Shown: positions 32,945 through 45,331 of the stretch, piece by piece
Numbering within the stretch: the first letter of the stretch is position 1
How the letters are laid out: each line of letters begins with the position of its first letter
Assembly: GCF_030272615.1 (NCBI RefSeq)
Contig: NC_081410.1
Location: 120,840,640 to 120,904,639, forward strand
DNA from: Cryptomeria japonica
Taxonomy: Eukaryota > Streptophyta > Pinopsida > Cupressales > Cupressaceae
Length of the DNA: 64,000 nt
Direction: 5' to 3'
Position numbers and translations under genes: made by a program
The notes under the pieces: model-generated
Database searches by the model: none
Seen by the model: only the letters and a program-made list of their open reading frames with translations
What the model was told of the DNA's origin: nothing

Positions 32945-33660
32945 TATATAAACCAGTTGTAGCCCTTTTGGTTGTTGGTTGTAAGTTGAGAAAAGATGAT
33001 AAATCTCCAGAAGTTGATCAGAAGAAGTACATATCCATGATTGAAGGATTGTTATACTTAACTGCCTCTAGACCAAATATCATGCAGGCTGTTTGTTTAG
33101 CTGCAATATTTTAGGCTATTCTAAAGTAGTCACATGAGTGAGCAGTAAAGAGGATTTTTAGGTACTTGAGAGGGACTTTGGATTTTGGTCTTTGATATAA
33201 GAAGAGTGGAGATTTCATGTTGAAAGCATACACAAATGTTGATTGGGTCGAAAGTATTGATGATAGGAAAAGTACAATCGGAGGTGCATTTTTCTTGGGA
33301 GACAAGTTGGTTTCCTGGTTTTAAGTAAGAAGCGGGATTCAATAGCTCTATCTATTATAGAAACATAATACACTACAGCAACATCTTGGTGTACTCAAGT
33401 TATGTGGATGAAACAAACTCTTAAAGATATCATAGTGGTATATGATGAATCTATTCCCATCATGTGTGGATACTAGTGCTATAAACATTTCAAAGAATCC
33501 AGTAATGCATTAAATAACTAAACATATCTCAATCCGATATAACTTCTTAAGAGAGAATGTTACAGAAAAGGAAGTTAGATTGGAGTATATCTCTACAAAA
33601 GAATATGTTGCAAAAAAAATTATTAGAGTGTTGGCGAAGGATACTTGATTATTTCGCACT
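32945..33660 (+). pseudogene. Copia reverse transcriptase end and RNase H remnant
   Basis: Continues the old element after the nested insertion: KYISMIEGLLYLTASRPNIM, then RYLRGTLDFGL, YTNVDWVESIDDRKSTIGG and LVSWF, the usual copia RNase H motifs. It contains stops. The first catalytic Asp of RNase H reads Asn-Val-Asp in YTNVDW, where YSDADW-like sequence is typical. Confidence 0.8.
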
Positions 33661-33983
33661 GAAATTAGGGGTTTTTGCCCCTCCTTTCTCTAACTAGATG
33701 TATAAATGAGGTGCATATTTCCAGAGGAAGATTCAAGGCTTATTCTTTGTCTCCTAGAATGACATTGTTGTTGCTCTTAAGGGGAGAAGTGGAGTATGTG
33801 GTGTCTATTGGTTGCTGGAAAGTAGTGTCAAAAGGAAGGATGGTCAATATGTCATGTTGTGCCCATTGTCTTTGATGTCAAAGGGGGAGAGAATTCTTGA
33901 AGGAGGATATAACTCCTAGTGTTTGGGAGAGAACTTTTTGTTACTAAAATTATTATTTTTCCATCAATAACAAAGGGGGAGAT
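33661..33983 (+). other. Spacer and polypurine tract before the 3' LTR
   Basis: Non-coding, with two purine tracts (TCAAAGGGGGAGAG near 33880 and CAAAGGGGGAGAT at 33971-33983). The second directly precedes the LTR and would prime plus-strand synthesis. Confidence 0.65.
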
Positions 33984-35527
33984 TGTTGGAAATATGAGTT
34001 AGGTTGTTATTGATGTCCAAATTGGTTGACCAAATGGAGTCTAGTCCCGATATGATTTTGTACTATTGTAGGTTTCTTCATCTTGAGTTTTATGATGTTG
34101 CTGAGTTTGATGCATTGGTGTTGGTGAATTATCTCTGGTAAAATTACAGTTGTGGAAAGTTCAATATACAAGAAAGAGTACTAAATGTATGAAAGAAACA
34201 CTATCTAATGTCCCACTAGTAGAATTGTTTGCATTCCTCTAGATGGTAAATATTATGTTTTATGTATGTTGCATCAATTGGTTTTATGGTTCATGGATTG
34301 CAGAAGTTTGTAGTTAATATTCTCTGACAATAAGGGCATCAATCAAACTAGCTTAGACAGTGTTTGGTGGCCTCTGGATGTGTTGAATCTTATGTTGTGG
34401 TTTGGTAGACATGTTTGTGTAGTATTTTAGTTTATTTCTCTGGTGTTGTTTGAATTCACAAGTGAGTTATGTTGTTTGCGCTTGGTATATTCATTTGTGT
34501 TATGGTTCAATGGGTTTGGTTGGATTATCCTATTTGGATCATGCATTTTGTTCCAGATATGCATTGGAGGTTGAGTTATAATTTTGTTATGGGTCTCACC
34601 ATGGTGTGTGGAGACCTATATTAAGTAATTTGCATTGGAAGGTTTCTTTTGGCTGATTGATTACTAGATTTTATTGCTTATCTACAAGTTGCATTTGGTA
34701 GCAAATTTCAAGGACGTGTTAGCATGTACGGTTCATTGAATTTGACTTAGAAGGATGTATTGTGATTTTTTTGGTCCCCTATTCTCGTGGAGTAGACTGC
34801 TTTGAGTATTTTTGGTCCAGGTGGCTTATTTTGTGCAGTATTGTTTATTCAATCTATGGTTGATCCTCAATTAGGTTTTTGATGATCTGACTTATATTTA
34901 AGAAGTGTAGATGTATGAGTTGTGTTTGGGATAGAGTGTAAATTGATGAGAATAAAATGTGAATGATATGCAAGAAAATTTGAGAGTGTGGATGTGCAAA
35001 GGTCAGCTTGTGAAGAGCATTAAAGGTGATATATTCAATGAGATAGTATTGAGGCAATGGTGATTGTCAGAGATGTTTGTCGTGATGTTGGTCATTTGGC
35101 ATAGAGGTTCAAGGTCAATTTTATGATCAGGATATTCTTGTCATGTCTATTATGCTATTTCTTTTTTTGTTAAATGATAGTGGGTCCTTTGGAAGCACTT
35201 TATATCTTACCCTCAAGTAATGTGCCTCAATTGTCAAAGTTTGTATCTTTCCCTAAGGTAGAGTTCCTTAGTCTTGCAATTCCATCAGGTCTATTCAACT
35301 CCTTTACACTAAGCCTAAAACACTATAAGAATTTTATTTATATTGTGAGCATGATTCTCACTACGGTTTTTCCCTGATTGGGTTTTCCACGTGAATCTGG
35401 TGTTCATGTGTTGATGGTTAATGTTTTTTCAATATTGTTGTAGAATGGTTAAATGTGGTTAATAATTAATTTATTTGGAAGATCTACATTGATTCACCCC
35501 CCTCTCAATCCTGTCGTGGGTTCGACA
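33984..35527 (+). repeat. 3' LTR of the old copia element
   Basis: About 1.54 kb, matching 22920-24434 along its length with many substitutions and small indels. It ends near TTCGACA. Confidence 0.8.
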
Positions 35528-36302
35528 TGTATAATTAAAGAAATAAAAAATAAGCAGCGATGATTGTCAAAGAAGAAGTTATCAAGAGCAATTCATCCAT
35601 CGAGGTGTAATCATTAAAATTCCAACTAAGTATACAAAAATAAGAAATATTCCTAGGAAGGGTATTTTCTAAGATAAATTTGTGAGATGTTAATTTATAT
35701 TCATTTATATATGAGAAGAACTAGCATCGATTAGCACTCTAAAAGTATTTCCACAATAAAGATCCAATATTTCTATAGTTCATAATATCAAACAATTTTT
35801 TTAGGTACATTATGTAAACTATTATTAGGGAATCATGATGATGATTAAATGGATATAGAAGATTATTTTCAGTGTAAATATAGCATGTATATGCCAATAA
35901 CATGTTTTTTTTAATATTTGTATGAAGATTTTGTAGTTGTACAATAAGATTGTAACATATATTTGTTGTTAATGGAATATTGTTGCAACATGTATTTTGA
36001 AGTTGAGTATGGATACATTTTCAATAAGAAACGTGATGGAAATATATAAGGATGATCATGAACTAAATAGTTTCTTATGTGATATAAAGTAATGGTAGTG
36101 ATGTTTGGTAATAAAAGGAAGTAATCAAGGTGAATAAAACTTCATAAACAAGACTATTGATTATATGGTTATATAATTTGACATGCATGTACTACCATCA
36201 ATGAAGGAATCAGGTAAAACATAAAATAAGACCATTGATTATATGGGTGTATAATTTGACATGCGTGTATTACCTTAATTAAAGGAATACTCATACATTT
36301 TC
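35528..36302. other. AT-rich DNA with a small duplication
   Basis: Near 36145-36290 a unit containing ACCATTGATTATATGG and TATAATTTGACATGC occurs twice. Nothing coding was recognised. Confidence 0.45.
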
Positions 36303-37037
36303 ATTTGCTCTGATTGATTAAAGTGGGAGAGGCCTGAAATTTTTAAATAACTGCTAAACAACAACCTAGGGCACATAAGGGGTCCACGCCTAGAATAAAA
36401 ACCAAACCCAAAATACACAAAAAATCAGTAAACAACTGAAATAGAACCACTACACAATTCGACAACAAAAAACCAAACAACCAACCACTCACCACAGACA
36501 CAAATGAATGGTCAACTGAGTGGGGGTATTATCATCTGGCTATTCATGACATAACACTTTAACTTTATCAGTAAAGGATGGTTTTTGGTTATATTCCTTC
36601 CCCAATGACATAGCAACAGAATATGGAGTAGCCTTAATAGTGGAGGTGATGGGGTCTAATATAGGAGTAGGAGATTTCGGATGTCACTTCCTCTTCACCT
36701 TCCTCCTTTCAATCTCTTCCTGAATGGAATGCAGAGTGGCAAAGTTCTTCATTTTCATTTATTTTCTCAAGGTATTCATCTCCTCAACTTTCCAATTCAG
36801 GGCTTCATGGTTTTCCTTCAAATCTTCAATGTCCTTCCTCTCATCCCTCAGATTGATCTTTACATCGATCTCTTTGATTTTCCCCTCCATGCCCTCCCAA
36901 TTTTCTAGTTTCCCCACCATATCATTGGTGGCTATCTAGACCTTCTCATATTTTTCTTCCATAGCCCAAATATCACCACAAGTCTCCACCTTAGCCACTA
37001 CTTCCAACCTGTTGATTTTTTTCTTGGCTACATTCAA

Positions 37038-38024
37038 CTAGGAAAGAAGCCAATGAATGATAGAATCTTGTCTTTTTACAACCTCACCCAAACCATTAAC
37101 TTTATCTACAAGAGCAGGGGAATCAAGCTTAAGGGTATAATCATTGGGGATTGGGGAAGGGGGACCTAAAGGGGGTGTGAATGGGGCTTTCTCCAAAAAA
37201 TTAGTCGAAGACCAATTCGAACCCATGGACAAGGAAGAATTAGAGTCCTTGGAATCCTCTTCCTCCTCAAAGTCCACTAAATCAATTTCCTTATAAGGGA
37301 GAGTGGGGAGATTTTTATACTTGGCCACATGAAGAAGGTTGAACCAGGTAGGGATTTGTTTAATCTTAGATGAGAAGGTCATATTAGGGTCAATCTTAGC
37401 AACAAGGGTTCTAGAAAATTCCACCACTAGGTTGGAATTGAAGATGGGGTCAGAGGAGATCAAAGGGGTCCCACTAAATAGATTTAATATCAAATGAAAC
37501 TTATAAAGTCTCATAATTAAACCTTGGTGAAGAGGGAGAGTATTCTTGGCTCTAGCTAAAATAATTGATTGGGATAAGGAGGAGTAAACCCAAAATGGGA
37601 AATTTATTATAATAACAAACCTGAGATAGTTCAACAAGGGAAATAATTGGGTGTGAAAGTTCTTGAACCTCCTGTCTAGCGTGAAATACTTCATGAGAAA
37701 AAGCATCACATCTTTCCAAATCCCCAAGAGATCCTCTCTATTGTAGCCACTCTGAATCCTCAAGACGCCTTCACTTGTTTTGAAAAATCTCTTAAAATCA
37801 TCCTTAGAAGTCCCCTTAGGATTTTTGGGGAAGGTCACACCATCAAAGGATAGACCGGTAACAATAGTAATGGTCCCTGCAAAAACTATAAAGACCATGA
37901 CCCCAATTTTAACTTCACCTTTCTCCCATGACTGAGAAAAATTATCTAAGAGGCCAGGGTCAAAACCCTTCATCCCCTCCACATAGTCCATGAGATTACC
38001 CTTCACCACCTTCGGCCACAACAT
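37038..38024 (-). CDS. 328-codon element-associated protein of unknown function
   Basis: It is open from MLWPKVVKGNLMDYVEGM to a stop at 37038. The middle part (YFTLDRRFKNFHTQLFPLLN, INFPFWVYSSL, LPLHQGLIMRLYKF) resembles, from memory of general pattern only, plant transposon-associated proteins with a hydrophobic FPLLN...HGLI core. The end has an acidic stretch (DFEEEEDSKDSNSS) and a Pro-rich stretch. It is the longest open frame outside microsatellites, so it may be younger than its surroundings. I cannot assign a function. Confidence 0.4.
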   Translation of the reverse strand: MLWPKVVKGNLMDYVEGMKGFDPGLLDNFSQSWEKGEVKIGVMVFIVFAGTITIVTGLSFDGVTFPKNPKGTSKDDFKRFFKTSEGVLRIQSGYNREDLLGIWKDVMLFLMKYFTLDRRFKNFHTQLFPLLNYLRFVIIINFPFWVYSSLSQSIILARAKNTLPLHQGLIMRLYKFHLILNLFSGTPLISSDPIFNSNLVVEFSRTLVAKIDPNMTFSSKIKQIPTWFNLLHVAKYKNLPTLPYKEIDLVDFEEEEDSKDSNSSLSMGSNWSSTNFLEKAPFTPPLGPPSPIPNDYTLKLDSPALVDKVNGLGEVVKRQDSIIHWLLS

Positions 38025-38375
38025 TCCATTATTCTTGAATTCATCACAACTATCTGGTTCAATTTGGATTTTTCATAGAGAAACCAAAGGCTAAAACCAG
38101 AGAGGGAATCCAAAAACCAAAAGTAAGAAAAGAATAGCATGGGTCAGTATTAGGAAAGGTGTAATTAATGCCACTATTAAAGGTCTGCCACTAAAAAAAT
38201 AAATGATTGGTAGATAAGGTGGCTATGACAAGAAGTAAAAGGTGAGCTTAGGATTATTCTGCATCATTAGGACTTATGTCAACTAGGATAGTGGCACGAA
38301 TATCAACAGGAACTTTGCGGAACTCTATCCATATTTTAATGTGATCAGAAAATGGGTCGAGATTAGCCATCCTAT

Positions 38376-38715
38376 CTACCAACTTATTTCCTTCCCGTCG
38401 AGTGTGATTAATTCTAACATGCCTAACATAGGGAGAATATCAAGACATTTGGAAATGAGTTGTCCTAATTTGCAATCTAGACTAGAATTATTTTTAAGCA
38501 TCATTTTGGTGTTATTAGAATCACCTTCAATAATAATTCTTTTGAATCCTCTATCCTTCACAATCACAATTCCATGATAGAATACAACCACCTCCACAAA
38601 GCTTATGGTTTGAACTCCAAGGTTAGCCATGTGGGCTAGGGTCATTTTACCACTTGAGTCCCTAATGATCCCACCCTCACCCACCTGACCAGGGTTACCT
38701 TAATTTCCATTTATT
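38376..38715 (-). pseudogene. RNase H fragment of a LINE-type element
   Basis: GNPGQVGEGGIIRDSSGK, then EVVVFYHGIVI and KRIIIEGDSNNTKMML match the RNase H domain of plant LINEs. A stop lies just upstream of GNPG, and the expected Asp before GNPG appears as Asn. The fragment is therefore broken. Confidence 0.7.
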
Positions 38716-38720
38716 AGTAT

Positions 38721-41517
38721 TGGTATTAAACTATATTTTTATGACCCAAGTAGGGGTAATCAGTATAGAAGAGTGAGTAATTTCATTTATTTTCATAGCC
38801 ATTTTATTTGATCCTTTATTGTAATACTTTAAAAAATAAAAGAGATGAACTTGCAATAATCTCCAAAGAGGGAGCACTATGTACCTTATAATCATGTTTG
38901 TTGCAACAAAGGACTAAGTGAGTTAATAAAAAAGACCACTACAAAACACATAGATTCAATATGAGACACTAATGAGTGAAAGGACGCGTGAAGAAACCAA
39001 GAGTGTAACAACAAGGGCCAATACACTAAATAGTACAAGGTTACTTATTAAACTCTTAAATATTATCTAAGTTTGAAAGGAGCTAGATTGGAACATTAGA
39101 TTTTACAAAAAATAATAAGCATGATGAAGAGAAGGTGTCCCATTAGAGAATAAAGAAGTGAACCCCTACATTAAATTATCTAAGTAATAGTGGGGATCAA
39201 AAGCCTATATATCAGAGAGTTTATGATTAGAGTGCATGTTATAAAAACATCATAATCTACTTAATTGGGTTTATCCTCTTAACTTATTATTTTATGGGAC
39301 TAATACAATGATTTGGTACATGATTATGCTATTTAAGCTAGGCTTGGATTAGATATATTTGCAAGGGAATTACAAACATAGGAAAACACATGTAGTTTAT
39401 GATAAAAATGATATAGACAACTTGGAGCCCATGCCATTGGAATAAATAGTTATAGTTAGTCAAATTAGCTTAAAGAAAACTCATTTAAAGTTTAACTTAG
39501 AAAAAAAGCATTCAACAATAGATCGGGACATATAAACTATTTTCGACTAGTATGAACCCATTCCATATGAGATAATATACTTAAATCAGGAAATTAAAGG
39601 TAATTTGTGTTTCATATGAGATAATATACTTAAATAAATAAATTAAAGGTAATTTGCATTCCATATGAGAAAATGTAATTAAATCAAGAAATTAAAGGTA
39701 ATTTAAATATATTTCTCTTCTATCTCCATGTGACAGGCATTCAAAATCATCTCTATGTCTCATTTTCTTACTTGTGAGAATGAGTATATAGCCACATACT
39801 TTATGCGATGAATTAAAGATGGAAGAGAGTTATTGAGGTAGAAAATGAATCGACATAAATTGGAACATCAATCAAGCATGTTGAACAAGAAAGTAATCCA
39901 TGACAAGGTAAATTATTACATTGTTTTGCAATAGCTCAAAAAACATTGTCAAATAATCACTGCATTTTAAGATTCAAATTGAGTTATTCTATTGTCAAAT
40001 ATACAATATAAAAAATGGAGTTGAAGACATGGAATTTTATTTTCTATAAAATTTTAGCATAATGGATATCTCTAATGTAAATTATTTTGCTTTTTTTTTC
40101 ATGTGTGTTTGAGTTATTTTCTTGCTTATATTCATTTGATTCAACTATTATGCATATCAAACCAATTAAGCTAATATATAAATGATACAATGTCCAATCA
40201 ATTCCACATAATATTTTTTATAATGACAAGTATATATATAATCAATATATTTTTGTATTAAATAATGTTGTCTCATGATTAAAAAGGTTATAGAGTAATA
40301 ATGCCATAAATTTTATGGAATCTAGTTGGTTACAAGCATTACAAACATGTATTCAAGTAGCACATACAACATCATCACTTGGGGTTATGTTCCATGCTAT
40401 ACTATAGAAAGGTAAAAAGGAGGTAAGGTTCATTCATTTATGTACCCAATCAAATAACCAAGATGAAATAAATCTTTTCTCTATGATATCATTTGATGTC
40501 TTAGATATTGCATTCCTATGTTCCTTCTCTTTTCGTTATCCCTCTTTTCCACCTTAACCTACTATTATTACACACCTATCAAGTAGGAGTTCGCTACTAT
40601 CCATAAGGCTATGGTTTAGATTAAATATCCTCTGAGTTTAAATCACGCAATTGTTCTTATCAAGTGGGGGTCCCTACAATCTATATGGATATGGTTCAAA
40701 TTTAATATCCTTTGACTTTAAATGACAAAAATAACTCCCTAATATCTAACCCTAGACTTGTGTGTGTTTATATATATATATATATAGTAGTAGCTTTAAA
40801 CATTGGACCAAGACATAAGTATACTTAAATGTGTTGGTAGATCACTACATGGAATATCCAAGTTGATTGTACTTGAAAGTAGGACACAATCACAAGGATA
40901 TCATGGTAGTGTATTGCTATTACTTAGTCTTATTTTCATAATATCGCATGTTATAATATTAATAAGCATCCCTATTATTGTTGGGCAAGATCAACCAATC
41001 CTTGATTCTCATAAGGATAGTAAGATCTAGGAAGAATGGTGAAATAATCAAGTGATGTGTAAAATTAAAAAGTTAATGTGTAAATGGAACATGCCTAGGT
41101 GGTATTTACCATAGAAAGAAAGAAGACATGAAAGACAAGAAGGTTGATCATATGATTGGTTATATCCCCCTATCATTGTATTTACCATAGAAAGAAAGAA
41201 GACATGAAAGACAACAAGGTTGATTATATGATTGGTTATATCCCCCTATCATGATATTAATGGAATTTATTACCCATTGAATAAGATAAATAGAATAGAG
41301 ACACTAATGATTCTTTTTTTAAACGAATGGACAAGTGCAATCTACATGATTGGTATTTCATTATTATTATCGTTAACATTTTCTTTAATTTGTTCTTAAA
41401 ATCTAGATGTCACAAGCATGAAAATGTAAGTATAATGATTGCAACTAAATAAGATAAATAAATTAAATAATAAAATTAGATTATATGGTATGAAAATAAA
41501 TTTAATATTAAACTAAG
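38721..41517. other. AT-rich DNA with small tandem duplications, no gene
   Basis: Three local duplications stand out: about 58-bp units at 39560-39705 (CATATGAGATAATATACTTA), about 85-bp units at 40570-40735 (ATATCCT then GACTTTAAAT) and 76-bp units at 41103-41254 (TATTTACCATAGAAAGAAAG). No coding similarity was seen on either strand. Confidence 0.5.
41103..41254. repeat. 76-bp tandem duplication
   Basis: Two copies starting at 41103 and 41179 are almost identical, with changes only at a few positions, so the duplication is fairly recent. Confidence 0.85.
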
Positions 41518-42747
41518 TGTAGACGTCTAAAAATTATTTAAATTTATATTTAATTAATCTAAGTCTTTCCACATAATTAATTAATGTAATCGTGTTGATA
41601 TCTTTCCTCTCAAGGTTAATTAAATTGAATTTAATTAATCTTATCACTATAGTCCTACAATTAATTTATCAAAATTAATTATTTCCCCTATTCTTCTAAA
41701 GTTCTCCCAATCATTATTTCTTCTAAGCCTCTATTAGTTAATTAATTTAAATTAACTGAGCTAATTTTGTGTTTCCTACAAATCACCTTTTTCTAATCCT
41801 ATCATCTAGCCTAATTAATCACTCCTTAACCACACTCATCATTATCCTCTAATTTCAAATTCCTTCACTCATTATCTCTCCTCATGTCACATCCTCCTAA
41901 CTTTCCCACCTGCACTCTAATCCCTCATTAGCCCACCTAATCAGTACCCTTAATCATTTGTACATTGGATCAACTCTTTTTCATAAATGACTTTCCCATC
42001 CCATCTTCCAAACCTTAAATTCTACTAACTTTTTCCCTTCCAAGGAATGTCAAATCTTTGTACATTCCCATGCCCCTCTTCCTAAGGAATTTCTAATTCT
42101 TTTTCTCATTTATTCTTCCCACACATCCTCTATTTTGGAATTTTTAATTCCTCCTCCCTTCCCCCAAGGAATTTTATATTCCTTTTCTCTTCCTAGTATA
42201 CTTGGGTAACTCCTCCCCATGTACCTTGAGGGGTGTGGAGACAAGAAATGCCTTTATGGAATATCTCTTGGATCCCACACCTTGTCCTCTCAATCCTCTC
42301 CCCAATTTCTTTCAATCCTAGCTCTCCATTGCAAATTGATCTTGGCCCTCCATTGTGGCCTCCTCCAATCTATAAATTGGAGTCTCCTCCCTTCACAAAT
42401 CATCCACAACTTGAGGTATCATATGCTACTAATTTGAGTCTTGAAATCATCCATTACACCCTTACCATGCCCAATTCATGTCTCACATAAGCCAAATTCA
42501 TCCATCTCAATCATCTTAATAGTCAACCCCATCTTTTTGTTTAGTGGAGAGCAATCCACAACCCATCAACAAAGGAGAAAATCAAATCAAGTGAAGCAAG
42601 AACACATTTCCACTTCATCTAGCTCAATCGGAGGAAGAGTAGAGAACTAAGGTATAATTGATCAATTTAGTTGTTTAAATGCATTATTAGTGTTTTTATA
42701 TGGTTTATGCAATTGATTATTAACCTTAGATTTTCCCCTCTTCATTC
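41518..42747 (+). mobile_element. LTR-like segment with TATA-type promoter phrase
   Basis: Starts near TGTAGACGTCTAAAAATT and passes through AATTAATTAA-rich then pyrimidine-rich sequence. A CTATAAATTGGAGTCTCC phrase at about 42370 would be a TATA box. AAGGTATAATTGATC follows at 42650, and the segment ends at the primer-site-like motif at 42748. Homologous phrases in the same order occur near 5.8-6.9 and 61.0-61.6 kb. This fits a 5' or solo LTR of a gypsy-like family, but no pol sequence of it is in the window. Confidence 0.5.
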
Positions 42748-42765
42748 TGGCACACCCAGTGGGAC
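42748..42765 (+). promoter_or_regulatory. Conserved primer-site-like motif
   Basis: TGGCACACCCAGTGGGAC follows a TTCATTC phrase, as TTCATTT precedes the copy at 6905. Confidence 0.5.
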
Positions 42766-45317
42766 CCCAAGTCCCTTGAATTTAACATTTTTTGTGTTTT
42801 TGAAGAAATTTTCTCACAGAATAGTGCATCAACGTCTTAGGCTGCAATTTGGCATCTCCAACTTTGCTTCAGCATCTCCACATGGGTAGAATGGCGTCTC
42901 CATTCGAATTTTTCTTCCCACCTAAAAACTTTTTGTGCAAGTTCTACCAATCGACGTCTTCGCTTTGTGGAATGGTGTATGCACCACAGTTTTGGCATCT
43001 TTGTTATTTTTAAACAGCGTCTCCACCATAGCTTATACTCTTCATAGTTTGCTTGTTTTTAGATTAAATTTCCAAAATACAAAAAAAAATAAAAAAATAT
43101 TCAAATTTAAAAACCACAAAAAACTAATCTGTTTGTCTTTAGGTTCTATAATAATCTATAGCTTTTTAGATTTTGTATACTAACTATAGCATCTTAAGTT
43201 AGTTTTTTGTACTCGGACTGTGCTTTAGCGTTTGTAGAGATGTTAGAATCTCCACTTATCTATTTTTCCTGCCTAGTTTTTTGTGTTTGAATTTTGAAAT
43301 TTTAGGGCTAACTATTTTTCTGCAAAAGCTAGATTAGCGTTTTCGCTGAATGTTTTGATGTCTTAGCGCTGGTAAATTTCCCACCTCATTTTGAATTTCA
43401 GATTTGAAATTTTTTGCATATTAACTCTGTTTTTGGGCAACCCCCTAAATCAGCGTCTACGCAGACGTTGGCATTCACGCCTGCACTTTGGCATTTGCAC
43501 TGTAAATGGATATTTTTTTAGGTTTTACTCATCTAGTTTGGGTTTTGCATCTTTTTTGTGTGTCCAAGACATAAAAACATACTACTAATCATTGTTGCAT
43601 GGCGTTTGACGAAGAAAAGTTTGATTTTCCACTAGCTTAGATTTATTTTTTGCATTTTAGCTTAGAAAACAATTTTTGGGGATTAAAAAGAATGTGTGTA
43701 TTATGTGTTTGGTGCACTTCCACTTGTGTAGGATTGACCCACTGTTACACCAAGTATCCTCTCCCCTCACCTTCGTGGACCTTGGGTGTAAGAGAAAGGT
43801 GATTAACAACACCCGCTTTTTTATTTTGAGTAGGGAAACGCCTCTTGGGGGCCTCATCACCCCAAGGGAGTGCTTCAAAATTGAGGTATGTCATGGATAT
43901 CATCTCTCTCGGTGGGATCTCAATCTATTTTTTTCAAGCCGCCATATAAATATGTTGGTCAAGCAACTAGAAAATTGAGTGAATTTGTTGTATGTGGAGT
44001 TCTTCTCTGCATCGATAATCTCAATTAAAGCCTTAAGTGGCTTGCTTCAATAATCCATTGTTGGATTGGGATCCCTCGAAAACTTACTAGACACCATGTT
44101 GTAGTTGCCAAAATCCTTATTTGCTTGTTGGTGCAGGAGGTCGGACCTTTGAAGCCACCCCAATTCGTACCATTCAGAGTAGAGATAAATGTCCTCTAGC
44201 TCATAACATCTCTATATCTTTGGGGTATGAGATTCTGGTATGCTCGAGAAGAGTGTACCATGGAGGGGAGCCAGTGCTATTGAATCTCTATCTATCTGTT
44301 CTATCTATGTATTTGGAGAAATCCAAGTAGGGATCCAATAAGTAGTATCCACTTTCTAGCCTAGGTTGTATGTATTTTGCATGTCTTCATTTTGCAAACA
44401 AGTAAAATTTTGTAACATTAGGCTAATCTAGGCTCTCCCCTTTTCACACTTATTTTAAGCGTACCTTGGCCAATGTGTTTGTCACTGTTTGATATCTCTT
44501 TCCAAGAGTAGAACAATATCCAAAACTTTCCAAATTAACCAAACCCACTTCCTTCATTCCCCTTTTCACTCATTCACCATAAACCCAAGTCCCTCAAACA
44601 TCCTAAAAAATCTATTTATCGCCAAGTCAAGAAGAAGAAGCCAAGTTATAAGAAAATCCTTAAGCACCAAAAGTTTTTATATATAAACTACAAACTCTTG
44701 TTGAAACATTGTACCACTCTACATCATTTCTATGATCACCTTCATGGTTACAACAATGAGTTTGATGAGTAACCTTTGATAACTCGTGCTTTCCACCAAA
44801 GATCAAGATTGTCACAAGGAATCAATAGGAGTGATCGTATTTCATTGTCCAACTTGCCTCTTCCTGAGATCACCTATTGAGTCATTAACCATCTAGGGTA
44901 GACTTACCTTCCCTCCCCTCCATTCTTCTCAATTATATCATAATAATTTTCCATGTCATCTTCATAGACTTAGCATCTCAATCAAATCAACCTATCAATC
45001 AATCAATCTCCCAATCCAAGGTCAACACTTTGTAAAGTTTGACTTAGATCTTTCATCATTTTTCAAATCCCCAATTAGCCTTGTGCTTGAGAAAGAATCT
45101 ATTTCAAGTATATTTCTTAATTGATCCTAATCATTTGGGTTGATCAAAACCTTGATCCCTTACCCTATTTTGCTCAGGAACAAAGTCTATCCTAAGTAGA
45201 AGAAATCTTGATCCAATCTTAATCCAAGGTCTAAGTTTGGCCTAGCTTGGTTGTTACCTCACTTTCTGGCCCACATCATTGACCCCTACACTTTATCTAT
45301 GTCATAATCCAAGGACT
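42766..45317. other. Non-coding DNA, possible decayed element interior
   Basis: Between 42830 and 43520 phrases such as GGCATCTCCA, GCGTCTCCAC and AACGTCTTAGG recur irregularly, suggesting an old degenerate repeat. Open frames here have no domain I recognise. No termini were found. Confidence 0.4.
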
Positions 45318-45331
45318 AATATATTATCAAA

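Larger units (their letters stand above)
22920..35527 (+). mobile_element. Old Ty1/copia retrotransposon with two nested insertions
   Basis: The LTRs are 22920-24434 and 33984-35527. Both start TGTTGGAAAT, and the 3' one is preceded by the purine tract CAAAGGGGGAGAT. A primer site ATTGGAATCAGAGC follows the 5' LTR. Order gag, protease, integrase, reverse transcriptase, RNase H is that of copia. All parts carry stops or frameshifts. A 512-bp fragment (27048-27559) and a 4.57-kb element (28369-32939) are inserted in it. Without them the element would be about 7.5 kb. Possible target duplication CATAT/TGTAT is imperfect. The LTRs are visibly diverged, so the insertion is old. Confidence 0.85.
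36303..38720 (-). mobile_element. Degenerate non-LTR-type retroelement remains
   Basis: Reading on the minus strand there is an RNase H fragment (38376-38715), about 350 bp of broken sequence, a 328-codon frame (37038-38024), a coiled-coil-like Glu/Lys-rich stretch with stops (36690-37030) and a non-coding tail to about 36303. In ordinary plant LINEs RNase H is near the end of the second protein, so a large frame after it is unusual. The unit may be two elements joined. No target duplication was identified. Confidence 0.5.
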
